NCBI GenBank assembly: GCA_031254195.1
Contig: JAIRUW010000076.1
Location: 33,778 to 97,777 of the forward strand
Origin: Oscillospiraceae bacterium
GTDB lineage: Bacteria; Bacillota; Clostridia; Oscillospirales; UBA929
DNA length: 64,000 nt
Reading direction: 5' to 3'
The translations under genes were made by a program, and so were the position numbers. Below, in pieces: positions 18,330-27,200 of this stretch (the first letter of the stretch is position 1; every line of letters starts with the position of its first letter). The notes beneath the pieces were generated by a model, which searched no databases, was not told the origin of the DNA, and saw only the letters and a list, made by a program, of their open reading frames with translations.

Positions 18330-19447
18330 TCTCCTCCGGCCTCCTTTCCGCTTTGCTTCTCCCTTTGCCCGAGCTTTTGGATGAAGCCTTTGACAAGCAA
18401 GGCAAAGGCGCTGAAATAAATGATGACCGCCACAATCATGTTGACGACTTGAGGGGAAAAGTTATATAATTGCATATTGAACCCACCGACGGTCATATAG
18501 CCGATAAACAGCCCTGAAAAGATGATGCCTATGGGGTTGTTGAGCGCCAGCAGGGCCACGGGTATGCCATTGAAACCTTCCTGCGCCAGCACATCGACGA
18601 CGTCTATATTCTTCCCTGCGCCGCTCAGGTAAAGCAGCGCCCCGCCAAGCCCCGCTAATGCTCCTGAGATGACCATGGCCGTGACAATCCCGCGCTTGGC
18701 GCTGATACCGGCGTATTGCGCCGCGTTTTTGTTCAGGCCGCAAGCCTTCAGTTCATAGCCCAGCGTTGTTTTCTCCAAAATGACATACATGGCTATGGCC
18801 GCTAAAATGGCGATAAAAATCCCGCCGTTGGCGCTCGATACGATATTTCCGTCGCGGAATATCCTGTCAAGCCCCAGCCTCGGGACATTTGCGTTGCTCA
18901 ACACGTTCATCGACGCATTGTGGCGGTGGTTGTATATTGTTTGGATTACCAGATAGTTGACCAGATACATGCCGATATAGTTCATCATAATACACGAGAT
19001 GACCTCGTTGACGTTCAGCCATGCTTTCAGCAGCCCAGGGATTGAACCCCATATCGCGCCGGCCAGCATAGCGGCCAGCAGGGCGGCCAGGCATAGCGTC
19101 AGCCCCGGCAAAAACGAAAAACGCACGCCTACAAAGACGGCGCAATATGCCCCGACGGTAAACTGCCCCGTCGCGCCGATGTTGAATAACCCGGTTTTCC
19201 CCGCAAAGCCTACGGAAAGCCCCGTCATGATGATAGGGGTAGCGAAATAGAGGACCTGCCCCATACTCTTTAGGTCGCTAAAACCGCTGGTGATAAGCGT
19301 CCTGAAGCCGGCGGCCGCGTCCGTGGCGTTGGCGATCAGTAATAAGAAGAAGCCGAACAGAAGCCCGACCGCGATGGCGGCAAAGCTGGACAGGGCGCTG
19401 GAAAAGCCGAGCAGCCCCCATAGGCCCCTTTGCTTGATTTCATTCAC
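18326..19447 (-). CDS. nupP: Nucleoside ABC transporter permease (NupP type)
   Basis: A 373-residue BPD_transp_2 permease, longer than its partner. It has a cytoplasmic N-terminus, about 10 membrane helices, GLFNIGATGQFTVGAYC near residue 90, and the loop TTLGYELKACGLNKNAAQYAGI. It overlaps both flanking genes by 4 nt, so the three transporter genes are translated together. Confidence 0.88.
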   Translation of the reverse strand: MNEIKQRGLWGLLGFSSALSSFAAIAVGLLFGFFLLLIANATDAAAGFRTLITSGFSDLKSMGQVLYFATPIIMTGLSVGFAGKTGLFNIGATGQFTVGAYCAVFVGVRFSFLPGLTLCLAALLAAMLAGAIWGSIPGLLKAWLNVNEVISCIMMNYIGMYLVNYLVIQTIYNHRHNASMNVLSNANVPRLGLDRIFRDGNIVSSANGGIFIAILAAIAMYVILEKTTLGYELKACGLNKNAAQYAGISAKRGIVTAMVISGALAGLGGALLYLSGAGKNIDVVDVLAQEGFNGIPVALLALNNPIGIIFSGLFIGYMTVGGFNMQLYNFSPQVVNMIVAVIIYFSAFALLVKGFIQKLGQREKQSGKEAGGE

Positions 19448-20973
19448 GACGCCCCCTCCTTTCTCTTGGAGCCGGCCATATATAGCCCCAGTTCCTGATA
19501 GGTCACCGATTTGGGGTCCAGGTCAGCAACAATTTGCCCCTCGTAAATGACCAGTATGCGGTCGCTGATGCTGAACACTTCTTCCAATTCCAGAGATATG
19601 AGCAGAATCCCCTTCCCCTTTCCGCGCTCCTCCAGCAACCGCTCGTGGATATATTCAATCGCGCCAACGTCCAGGCCGCGCGTTGGCTGTACGGCGACCA
19701 GCAGCTTATGCTCCCTCTCGGCCTCGCGCGCTATGATGGCCTTCTGCTGATTGCCCCCCGACATCGAGCGCGCCGCTGTTTTTACGCCCTGGCCGCACCG
19801 TACGTCGTATTTCTCGATGAGCCCGGCGGCATAGGCATAGACCGCCCCGTAGTTGATAAACCCATGCCGTTGGAAAGCCGGTTCGAAGTAATGCTGTAAA
19901 ACCATATTATAGGCTATGCTGTAGTCGAGGACCAGCCCATGCTTGTGCCTGTCCTCCGGGATATGCGCCATCCCGCGGTTCCCCCGTTCCCTGACGGTGG
20001 CGCGCGTAATGTCCTTTCCGCGAAGGAAGACCTGTCCATTTTCAGCACGGAGCAAGCCGGTCAGCGCGTATACCAGCTCGCTTTGCCCGTTTCCGTCAAT
20101 ACCGGCGACACATACGATCTCGCCTTCCCGCACGGAAAAGGATACATTGCAGACGAGGTTTTTGCCGGTTATTTTGTTTTTGACCGTCAGCTCCCGCACA
20201 TCCAAAACCACAGCTCCTGGGTCAATATCGGACTTCGCCATTTCCAAGCTCACCTTGCGCCCCACCATCATTTCGGAGAGGCCTTCTTTAGTAGCCCCCG
20301 CCACTTCAATGGTGCCGACCCCTTTTCCTTTGCGCAGGACGGTGCAGCGGTCCGCCACAGCCAGAATCTCATTGAGCTTATGGGTGATGAACAGGATCGA
20401 CTTGCCCTGCTCCTTCAGGTTTTTCATAATCTTCATCAATTCGGCGATCTCTTGCGGCGTCAGGACGGCGGTCGGTTCGTCGAAAATCAGGATTTCATTC
20501 TCCCTGTACAGCATCTTAAGGATTTCCGTACGCTGCTGCATCCCGACGGTAATGTCGGAGACCGGCGCGTCCGGGTCGATCTCCAAGCCATATGTCCGCG
20601 ACAAGGCCACCACTTTCTCCCGGGCTTCCTCCATGCTCAGCAAGCCGTGTTTGACCGTTTCAACGCCCAACACGATGTTTTCCAGCACGGTAAAGTTATG
20701 TACCAGCTTGAAATGCTGGTGTACCATGCCGATGCCAAGCCGCGTGGCGTCGTTGGGGCCGTTTATCTTAACGGCGTTCCCTTCCTTTAGGATGACGCCG
20801 CTCTCCGGCTGGTACAGCCCGAAGAGCACGCTCATCAGCGTGCTCTTCCCCGCGCCGTTTTCTCCGAGCAGCGCGTGGATCTCACCTTTTTTCAGCTGCA
20901 ACGTGATATGGTCATTGGCGATCACGCCGGGGAATTTTTTAGTGATGCCATTCATTTCAATGATATAGTCCAA
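19444..20973 (-). CDS. nupO: Nucleoside ABC transporter ATP-binding protein (NupO type)
   Basis: A 509-residue protein with two fused nucleotide-binding domains. The first has GENGAGKST and LIFDEPTAVLTP. The second has the degenerate P-loop GIDGNGQSELVY, the signature SMSGGNQQKAIIAREA and QPTRGLDVGA, as in sugar/nucleoside BMP-type ATPases. It provides energy for both permeases. It lies about 70 nt after the BMP lipoprotein gene. Confidence 0.92.
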   Translation of the reverse strand: MDYIIEMNGITKKFPGVIANDHITLQLKKGEIHALLGENGAGKSTLMSVLFGLYQPESGVILKEGNAVKINGPNDATRLGIGMVHQHFKLVHNFTVLENIVLGVETVKHGLLSMEEAREKVVALSRTYGLEIDPDAPVSDITVGMQQRTEILKMLYRENEILIFDEPTAVLTPQEIAELMKIMKNLKEQGKSILFITHKLNEILAVADRCTVLRKGKGVGTIEVAGATKEGLSEMMVGRKVSLEMAKSDIDPGAVVLDVRELTVKNKITGKNLVCNVSFSVREGEIVCVAGIDGNGQSELVYALTGLLRAENGQVFLRGKDITRATVRERGNRGMAHIPEDRHKHGLVLDYSIAYNMVLQHYFEPAFQRHGFINYGAVYAYAAGLIEKYDVRCGQGVKTAARSMSGGNQQKAIIAREAEREHKLLVAVQPTRGLDVGAIEYIHERLLEERGKGKGILLISLELEEVFSISDRILVIYEGQIVADLDPKSVTYQELGLYMAGSKRKEGAS

Positions 20974-21042
20974 CAGCCTGTCCCCCTCTCTTTTGAAAAA
21001 CAGCGCGGGAAACTACTTCCCGCGCTGTATGGCTGCTTTGCT

Positions 21043-22170
21043 CTAAGCGATTTCGTTAACGATAACGATGGATTTCGGTATATCGGAGACGGACACATCC
21101 GCGCCGTTTCTCATATCGCCCCAAATATCAACCGCTCCGTCCTGGAGTTTGGCGAAGACAATGTCATAGTCGGACTGTTTGAAAGTTTCAAACTTACTGG
21201 TGCTCATCGGCAGGCCTACGCCGTAGTTGGCCGCTGTGAAAGTTATATTCTTGCCGCCGGGGAAATTGCCGGCATAGTAATCCTTGAGGCAGTCATACAC
21301 AGAGACAGCCAGTTCTTTCATCGCGCTTGTGATGACGGTCGCCGATTCACTCGACTGGTCGATGTCAACGCCAATCACCTTCATGCCGGCTTTTTCCGCC
21401 GCCGCCATGACAGAGTTGCCGACCGCGCCGCCGCACGCGAAGATCACTTCCACGCCGTCATTGTACCACGCGCTGGACATTGTTTCGATTTCCGGGGTGG
21501 CGATAAAGTCGCCGGTGTAGTGGTAACGGATGGCAATGTCGCCGGCTCCCAAGCCAAGCTCCGCTCCGGCGTACTCGGCGCCCTGAATGAAGCCGTATCC
21601 GAATTTCTTAACCGCTGGAACCGCCATCCCGCCCATGAAGCCCAAATTGCGGTAACCGTCAATGACAGCCGCGTACCCGGCCAAAAAGCCGGCTTCTTGC
21701 TCCGCGTATGTAACGCCGACGGTGTTAGCGCCCGTTTTGAAATCCGGGCCGTTATCCCAGTCCCCGTCATTGGGGCTGCCGTCGAGAAGGATGAACTTCA
21801 CATCGGGATACATATCCTGCGCGAGATAAATCGGCACCTCAAACAAAAAGCCCGGAGTAACGATCACTTTCGCGCCGCCTTTAACGGCGAGGTCGATGGC
21901 GTCTAGGTAAGCGGTATTGTCTTTGGCTGCCGGCTGATAGTATTTGTGCGTTTTGTTGAACTCATCGGCATACTTTTTCAAGCCTTCCCAGGAGCCTTGG
22001 TTGAACGATTTGTCGTCGATGGTCCCTATGTCGGTGATTAGGGCCAGCTCGAACGCATCACCTGAGGAACCGCTGTCGGGATTGTCATCGCCGCCACTGG
22101 CGCAGCCGGCAAGCAAACAGGCCGCAAACAGTGCCGCTACAAGGATTGCTAAGAGATTGGTTTTTTTCAT
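21043..22170 (-). CDS. bmpA: BMP-family nucleoside-binding lipoprotein
   Basis: A 375-residue solute-binding lipoprotein. The lipobox LLAGC gives a lipidated Cys23, followed by a Gly/Ser/Asp linker. The body has the BMP (Med/BmpA/NupN) pattern: ALITDIGTIDDKSFNQGSWEGL, NTVGVTYAEQEAGFLAGYAA and a C-terminal GVDIDQSSE region. It captures nucleosides for the ABC permeases. AGGAGG precedes the ATG, and a consensus promoter separates it from deoC. Confidence 0.9.
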   Translation of the reverse strand: MKKTNLLAILVAALFAACLLAGCASGGDDNPDSGSSGDAFELALITDIGTIDDKSFNQGSWEGLKKYADEFNKTHKYYQPAAKDNTAYLDAIDLAVKGGAKVIVTPGFLFEVPIYLAQDMYPDVKFILLDGSPNDGDWDNGPDFKTGANTVGVTYAEQEAGFLAGYAAVIDGYRNLGFMGGMAVPAVKKFGYGFIQGAEYAGAELGLGAGDIAIRYHYTGDFIATPEIETMSSAWYNDGVEVIFACGGAVGNSVMAAAEKAGMKVIGVDIDQSSESATVITSAMKELAVSVYDCLKDYYAGNFPGGKNITFTAANYGVGLPMSTSKFETFKQSDYDIVFAKLQDGAVDIWGDMRNGADVSVSDIPKSIVIVNEIA

Positions 22171-22206
22171 TTGTATACCCTCCTATTATTTGTCTAACCG
22201 TGTTGC

Positions 22207-22235
22207 ATTATACATCTTTTTGCTTCCCTTGTCAA
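22207..22235 (-). promoter_or_regulatory. Consensus promoter of the bmpA-nupOPQ operon
   Basis: Minus strand TTGACA (22235-22230), 17-nt spacer, TATAAT (22212-22207), an exact consensus inside the deoC-bmpA gap. The transporter can thus be expressed apart from deoC. Confidence 0.85.
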
Positions 22236-22242
22236 TTACATT

Positions 22243-22905
22243 CTAGTATCCTTCGGCGGTTTCGCCCACCAACGCTTTGAGCGCGCCGCTTGTGCCGATC
22301 CGGCTGCACCCCGCGGCGATAAAGGCCTCCAGGTCCTTTTTCGTTCGTATACCGCCGGCGGCTTTGATCTTGACCCCCGGGCCGATATGTTTTTTGAATA
22401 GCTCGATATCTTCCAGCACCGCGCCCGCCGTGCCAAACCCCGTCGAGGTTTTGATAAAATCCGCGCCGGCTTCGGTAATGCACCGGCACAGCGCGATTTT
22501 CATATTCTCGGTAAGATAACAGGTTTCAATGATAACTTTCAGGATTTTGCTGCCAACCAGTTTTTTGATGGCCGCGATTTCATCCGTGATTTTATCAAAT
22601 TCGCCGTCGACTGCCCAGAGTATGTTGATTACCATGTCAATTTCATCGCAGCCGTCTTCCAGCGCGCGGCCGGCCTCGGCGATCTTCGCTTCCGTCGGCG
22701 GATACCCGAGCGGGAACCCGATCACGGTGCAAACATTCAGCGACGGATAGCGCTCTTTGGCCGGTTTGACATACGTAGGTGGGATACAGGCCGACGCCAT
22801 GCCGTACCGGACGGCTTCACCGCAGACGCGCCATATGTCGTCCGCCGTCGCGTTGGCCGACAGAAGGGTATGGTCCACATAACGCAGGATGTCTTTGTTG
22901 TCCAT
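22243..22905 (-). CDS. deoC: Deoxyribose-phosphate aldolase
   Basis: A 220-residue class I aldolase that cleaves 2-deoxyribose 5-phosphate to glyceraldehyde 3-phosphate and acetaldehyde. The Schiff-base lysine is in ADFIKTSTGFG; IDMVINI and LKVIIETCYL line the barrel, and GIRTKKDLEAFIAAG binds phosphate. ATG 22905 follows AAAGGTG; the longer frame to 22935 runs into the palindrome. It works with the nearby phosphorylase and importer in (deoxy)nucleoside breakdown. Confidence 0.93.
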   Translation of the reverse strand: MDNKDILRYVDHTLLSANATADDIWRVCGEAVRYGMASACIPPTYVKPAKERYPSLNVCTVIGFPLGYPPTEAKIAEAGRALEDGCDEIDMVINILWAVDGEFDKITDEIAAIKKLVGSKILKVIIETCYLTENMKIALCRCITEAGADFIKTSTGFGTAGAVLEDIELFKKHIGPGVKIKAAGGIRTKKDLEAFIAAGCSRIGTSGALKALVGETAEGY

Positions 22906-22933
22906 ATCAATCACCTTTGTTCCTTTCCACCAC

Positions 22934-22955
22934 ACGCCTAGCGTACGCTAGGCGT
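22934..22955. repeat. 22-bp perfect palindrome in the deoC leader
   Basis: ACGCCTAGCGT joined directly to ACGCTAGGCGT, with no spacer. It lies between the promoter (22978-23006) and the deoC start, so it is an operator candidate or a hairpin in the leader RNA. Confidence 0.7.
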
Positions 22956-22977
22956 TGCCGGGTTGTTCGGCTCTTCT

Positions 22978-23006
22978 ATTGTATCACAGCACATCCGTGG
23001 TGTCTA
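22978..23006 (-). promoter_or_regulatory. Promoter of deoC
   Basis: Minus strand TAGACA (23006-23001), 17-nt spacer, TACAAT (22983-22978); one mismatch from consensus in each hexamer. Confidence 0.65.
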
Positions 23007-23013
23007 TCAGGAG

Positions 23014-24282
23014 TTACTCATAAACCGCGTTGCTCATAAACGCGTCCAACCCTTTGACGCCCGCGGTCGCTTCCCCGTCCGCTCGCAGATGGAACTTGAT
23101 TTTGGCCGCTCCCGCTTTCGCGTTCTGTTTGGCCTCCTCCCCGGACGCGCCTGTGGCGATTACATAGGCGTATCTGTGCCCCATGGAAACGGGCGGGACG
23201 AGGAGGCTCCCTTTTTTGGACTTCACAAACACCTGCTCGACCCCCGGGCTTTTTTGCGCTGCGCTCTTCCCGGTGACCTTGATCAATGTACCCTTCCTTG
23301 GGACTACGATATATTGAAGATAGGCTTCCTTTTTATGCTTGCATTCGAGATCCGGTTCGAGTCCCAGCGCGAATTGCAATGTCTCTTTTGCAAAGTTGAG
23401 CCCATAAGCCGTTTCGATAAATAGATTCATGGCCCCGCCGGAAATCCTGGGGTTTGCCTCGATTAGCTTCCAACCGTTGTGAAACCGCCTCAACTCAAGA
23501 TGGCAGGGGCCGTCGCGCATACCGTGGAGCTGTATGATAGACTCAGCCGCCTCTTTTAGGGAACGGTAACAGCCGCCGGCTGTACGGGTGATGATTTTAT
23601 AGCCCGTAACGATAAACCGTCCAGAAAAAGAGATTTCCTGTTCGATCATGGCGATGATATGTACCTTCCCGTCGATCGTAAGCGTCTCCACTAAATACTG
23701 CGGGCCGTTTACGAATCTTTCTACGAGGATGGGAGCGTCCGGGTACTGCTCACGCAAATTGTCAAGCGCTTTTTGGTATTCTAGGGCCGTCCACGCCAGA
23801 TAGACGTCCTTTGAGCCGGTCGAAACAGGGGCTTTCAGCACCAGGGGCATTTCTCTTGGCGCTTTAGCGTTGTTTGCCGCGTCGTCCGTGACACGGTAAA
23901 ATGGTGAATACGGCGATCCTGCTAAAAGCGCCCTTGACTGTGCTTTATCCAGCATCGCCGTGATCGCTGATATAGAAAAGTGTTTCAAGCCCTTTTCATG
24001 CGAAAGGAGCGCGGCGGTGCGGCAATGCGGGTCAACAAAGCTCACGATCGCGCGAATCTCAAAATGCTCCATGGCAAGGCGTTCAAGGGCGCCCCTGATT
24101 TCATCCAAGTCGTCTAAGTTGCAAAGCCTCACCGAATGCGCGTGGGGGAAGTCCAGCCTCTTGTCTATATAGGACGGCCTATCCGTCAGTAGAATGGTAT
24201 AGTATCCCATGTTATCGGCGGCCCGGATTGCCTCATAACTTGAGCCTGATTTATGGGAACCTAGAAACACTATGCTTTTCAT
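23014..24282 (-). CDS. ATP-grasp domain protein, carboxylate-amine ligase type
   Basis: A 422-residue protein. An N-terminal Rossmann-like part (IVFLGSHKSGSSYEAIRAADNMG) precedes an ATP-grasp fold: PLVLKAPVSTGSKDVYLA (Lys for ATP), APILVERFVNGPQYLVETL, and LELRRFHNGWKLIEANPRISGG with the metal-binding Glu and Asn. The C-terminal domain is LAL-like. Such enzymes join an acyl phosphate to an amine; substrates are not predictable. Its start lies inside the end of the upstream ATP-grasp gene (32-nt overlap). Confidence 0.8.
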   Translation of the reverse strand: MKSIVFLGSHKSGSSYEAIRAADNMGYYTILLTDRPSYIDKRLDFPHAHSVRLCNLDDLDEIRGALERLAMEHFEIRAIVSFVDPHCRTAALLSHEKGLKHFSISAITAMLDKAQSRALLAGSPYSPFYRVTDDAANNAKAPREMPLVLKAPVSTGSKDVYLAWTALEYQKALDNLREQYPDAPILVERFVNGPQYLVETLTIDGKVHIIAMIEQEISFSGRFIVTGYKIITRTAGGCYRSLKEAAESIIQLHGMRDGPCHLELRRFHNGWKLIEANPRISGGAMNLFIETAYGLNFAKETLQFALGLEPDLECKHKKEAYLQYIVVPRKGTLIKVTGKSAAQKSPGVEQVFVKSKKGSLLVPPVSMGHRYAYVIATGASGEEAKQNAKAGAAKIKFHLRADGEATAGVKGLDAFMSNAVYE

Positions 24283-25255
24283 TCATAATCCCTTCTTTTC
24301 CCGCCAGGAAAATCGCGTAACGGACCGTGTTCCTGACGATGCTTAAATTGATATTGCCGGACGGCGGATGCCCCGGCCTCCAATTCACCTCATAGACATA
24401 TAGCTGCTTGTCCAACCCCGCGTCTATCCCAAGCTCATCCAGCTCCTCACCGTACAGATCTTTTTGGATCTCATCCAAATGCCCGGCCAGCTGAAGAGAA
24501 AACACCTCAAGATATTTATGGACGCTGTAATACTCCGCGCCGAATTCGCGTTGCAAAAAAGGTATGATGTCGCGCGTATATCCGCCCCGGCTGAGATTGC
24601 ATACAATCCCTCCGTCCGGGGAGATTCTGGGGTAGATGCAGGGGGCTGTCCATTTGCCCCCGCGGCCTTTTTGCACATGCAGCCTAAAATCATACGGCTC
24701 CCCGGACTTTGTCCGGCAGTTGATATAAGGCTGGACGATACATTTTTCCTCCGCTATAAGACGCAGAACCGCATCCGGTGTCCCGTCTTCCTTCCTGACA
24801 CGACAGACATTGATGCCCTGACGCCCTGAAGACGGCTTGACGACAATATCCGAATACTGATCCAAAAGCCTGAAGAAATGCTTTTTGGACGCGACCGTCT
24901 CAGACGGCACAAGATATTGGGAAAATGTTTTGTATTTCATCAGGTTGTTATAGACTGTCTCTTTGTCCCCGATGGAATAGCTTGTGAAAGGGACTGATTG
25001 CTGCAATTTTTCTACAGCTTCAAGTTGCTTTTCCCTCGTAAACCCTGCCGTATTGTAGATTACGTCAGGGTAATGGCTGGATGTTAGCGCCCATTCGCCG
25101 TTTTTGTACATATAGCCGTTTATCCTGTCCCGGTCTATTGCGCCGGGAGAAAAATACAGCAGCTCCGCACCCTCGGCCTTGGCCGCGGCGGCAAAAGCAT
25201 AGGCCCTGTTCAGGCCGAAAGGCTTTTTTCTGTAGTGCATATATCCTATCAGCAT
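24251..25255 (-). CDS. YheC/YheD-like ATP-grasp protein
   Basis: A 334-residue protein resembling YheC/YheD (spore-coat-associated, PF14398): ASKKHFFRLLDQYSDIVVKPSSGRQG in the ATP site, RTKSGEPYDFRLHVQKG, and a C-terminal VYEVNWRPGHPP. Bacillus YheC/D localise to the spore coat, but other relatives ligate amino acids. It is translated together with the downstream ATP-grasp through a long overlap. Confidence 0.72.
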   Translation of the reverse strand: MLIGYMHYRKKPFGLNRAYAFAAAAKAEGAELLYFSPGAIDRDRINGYMYKNGEWALTSSHYPDVIYNTAGFTREKQLEAVEKLQQSVPFTSYSIGDKETVYNNLMKYKTFSQYLVPSETVASKKHFFRLLDQYSDIVVKPSSGRQGINVCRVRKEDGTPDAVLRLIAEEKCIVQPYINCRTKSGEPYDFRLHVQKGRGGKWTAPCIYPRISPDGGIVCNLSRGGYTRDIIPFLQREFGAEYYSVHKYLEVFSLQLAGHLDEIQKDLYGEELDELGIDAGLDKQLYVYEVNWRPGHPPSGNINLSIVRNTVRYAIFLAGKEGIMNEKHSVSRFP

Positions 25256-25308
25256 AACACCGTTCCCTATATGATTTTCTTAGGTCTATCGTCATATTTC
25301 TATCATAT

Positions 25309-25381
25309 GCGCACTCCGCCTAAGAGTGCGCTGTATAAACCGCCCCCTATCCGGCGCACAATATGCCGAAAGGGGGCGGTT
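25309..25381 (+). promoter_or_regulatory. Two tandem hairpins in the DUF421 leader, the second enclosing the ribosome site
   Basis: Hairpin 1: GCGCACTC-7 nt-GAGTGCGC (25309-25331). Hairpin 2: AACCGCCCCCT (25338-25348) pairs perfectly with AGGGGGCGGTT (25371-25381), with an inner CGGC/GCCG. The right arm contains the GGGGG ribosome site, 9 nt before ATG 25386. Translation would require opening this stem. Confidence 0.65.
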
Positions 25382-25385
25382 ATTC

Positions 25386-26066
25386 ATGCTTTGGCGTTCC
25401 GTCGGGTATACCGTAATGATCTACATCATCGTCATCATCACCATGCGCCTGATGGGCAAGCGGCAGGTCGGCGACATGCAGCCCAGCGAACTGGTGGTCA
25501 CCATCCTTGTCTCGGAAATGGCGACCATCCCGCTTCAAGACCCCGATCAGCCGCTGATCAACGGCATCGTGCCGATTCTAATGCTGCTGGCGTTCAACCT
25601 CGCGCTCTCCTTTGGGTTTTTGAAGTCGCACTTACTATGGCGCGTCTTCGAGGGCAAAGAGGTCATCGTGGTGGAAGAGGGGAAGATCGACGAGCGCGCT
25701 ATGCGCCGCAACCGCCTCACACTGGCGGAATTATTTGAAATGCTGCGGCTGCAAGGGTATACGGATATATCACAGCTCCGGTACGCCATCATAGAGAGCA
25801 ACGGGCTGCTGAGCGTTATCCCCTATGAGGCCCACAAGGCGATGACCCCGACGAACGCGTCGGTGCAGGTGCAGGAGCCGGGTATGCCGCAGGTTTTGAT
25901 CTCAGACGGCAAAATTATGAAGAAAAAGCTCCAAAAGCTCGGACTCAACGAGCAGTGGCTGCTCAATGAGCTGTCGGCGCGCGGCTTGCAATCGGTCAAG
26001 GACGCCTTTGTTTTGACGCGCGACGAATGCGGGAATATCTATTGTATGGCGAAGGAGAAAAGATAA
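25386..26066 (+). CDS. DUF421 (YetF-like) membrane protein
   Basis: A 226-residue protein: membrane helices at about 5-25, 35-55 and 58-80, then two cytoplasmic YetF/DUF421 domains (VIVVEEGKIDERAMRRNRLTL and PQVLISDGKIMKKKLQKLGL). In Bacillus such proteins (YetF, YrbG, YdfR) affect spore germinant receptor stability or membrane mechanics. ATG 25386 is set by AAAGGGGGCGG upstream. Confidence 0.85.
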   Translation: MLWRSVGYTVMIYIIVIITMRLMGKRQVGDMQPSELVVTILVSEMATIPLQDPDQPLINGIVPILMLLAFNLALSFGFLKSHLLWRVFEGKEVIVVEEGKIDERAMRRNRLTLAELFEMLRLQGYTDISQLRYAIIESNGLLSVIPYEAHKAMTPTNASVQVQEPGMPQVLISDGKIMKKKLQKLGLNEQWLLNELSARGLQSVKDAFVLTRDECGNIYCMAKEKR

Positions 26067-26070
26067 TGGG

Positions 26071-26382
26071 TCATATCCCCATTTCTTCCACGACGGTGCG
26101 AATACGCTTCCAGCTTTCTATACTGCCGGCCAAACCCTCGCGCCCCGCGTCGGTTATGGCATAGTATTTCCGTGTCGGGCCGTTTGACTCCCCGCTAAGC
26201 GTGATGGAGGCGCTCCCGTCCGCGTGAAGCCTGCGGAGGATGGCGTAAAAGGTGCTCTCATTGACCTCGGGGAACCAACGCCGCATGGCCTTCATTACAT
26301 CGTAGCCATACATCTCCTTATCGCGGATGGCAAACAGGACGCACATCTCCAAAATGCCCTTCTTGATCTGAGCCTCCATCAT
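26071..26382 (-). CDS. PadR-family transcriptional regulator (second)
   Basis: A 103-residue winged-HTH protein: IKKGILEMCVLFAIRDKEMYGYDVMKAM, NESTFYAILRRLHADGSAS and TRKYYAITDAGREGL. It differs from the usual PadR-first order, following the DUF1700 gene and overlapping it by 4 nt (ATGA). AGGAGGGCGGA precedes ATG 26382. It probably represses the pair. Confidence 0.85.
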   Translation of the reverse strand: MMEAQIKKGILEMCVLFAIRDKEMYGYDVMKAMRRWFPEVNESTFYAILRRLHADGSASITLSGESNGPTRKYYAITDAGREGLAGSIESWKRIRTVVEEMGI

Positions 26383-27194
26383 TCCGCCCTCCTCTTTTGG
26401 ATGAAATAGATGCACAGCGCGGACAGCCCCATTAAGAGTGCCGCATAGCCATAAATCATCAGCGCTTTCATCATAACCGGAATGAACCCGGCGGCATCTT
26501 CAAGACGCTTAAATATCCAAAGTATTGCATACAGAAACACCACGGCGCCTACAGCATGGATTATTAGTGTGAAGAAATACGGGGTCAAACGGTAAAACCC
26601 GAACACCGCGAAGACCGCTATGCAAAGCACAGCGGCAATAGACGCCACCCAAATGCGCATGAAAATATCCATATGTTTCATAGTAGAATCACTAATAACA
26701 AAATCGGCGTTTATTGCCCATAGAAAGCATACCAAGGCAAACGCAAATATCAGAACATGCCCCGCCATCAGGAGCCAGTTTCCATTTTTACCAAGAATCC
26801 GTAACGTAGAAGGTGTTTTTCCGACCGTCCCGCCGAGTATGAACCACAGAAAGACTGTAAAAACCGTGATAAAAGCAATGCTGAATCTAAAACTGTTCCC
26901 CTCATAGTATGTAATATTTATGGGAATAACGGCAACGACGAATACTGCGGCTAACAGTATCCGCAGCTTAATTCTTGTTGTGATACGCTTCTTTCTCCCC
27001 ATCGTTTCAGCCAACTCTTGCGCGACCACTGCCGGACTGCCCAGTTCGGCGCATATTTGCGCCTCGTTCTTGCCTTCGCTGTCCCCGGACGCAAAAAAGC
27101 CCTCGTAATCCGACAGTATATCGGCGATTTCTTCCTCGGAAAATATCCAGCGCAACGCTTTCCGTAATTTTTTGATAAACTTCGTCTTGTACAT
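26379..27194 (-). CDS. DUF1700-type membrane protein (HAAS N-terminus)
   Basis: A 271-residue protein: N-terminal helical domain with KLRKALRWIFSEEEIADILSDYEGFF and CAELGSPAVVAQELAET, then about seven membrane helices. It belongs with HAAS/DUF1700 proteins paired to PadR regulators; the role is unknown. ATG 27194 has GGAGG 7 nt upstream. The promoter region carries nested inverted repeats. Confidence 0.78.
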   Translation of the reverse strand: MYKTKFIKKLRKALRWIFSEEEIADILSDYEGFFASGDSEGKNEAQICAELGSPAVVAQELAETMGRKKRITTRIKLRILLAAVFVVAVIPINITYYEGNSFRFSIAFITVFTVFLWFILGGTVGKTPSTLRILGKNGNWLLMAGHVLIFAFALVCFLWAINADFVISDSTMKHMDIFMRIWVASIAAVLCIAVFAVFGFYRLTPYFFTLIIHAVGAVVFLYAILWIFKRLEDAAGFIPVMMKALMIYGYAALLMGLSALCIYFIQKRRAE

Positions 27195-27200
27195 AGCGCA

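Noticed and set aside
22950-22965. SAM-I riboswitch suggested by the CCCGGCAAC block in the deoC leader
   Set aside because: Only this short block is similar; the rest of the S-box fold is absent and the leader is too short.
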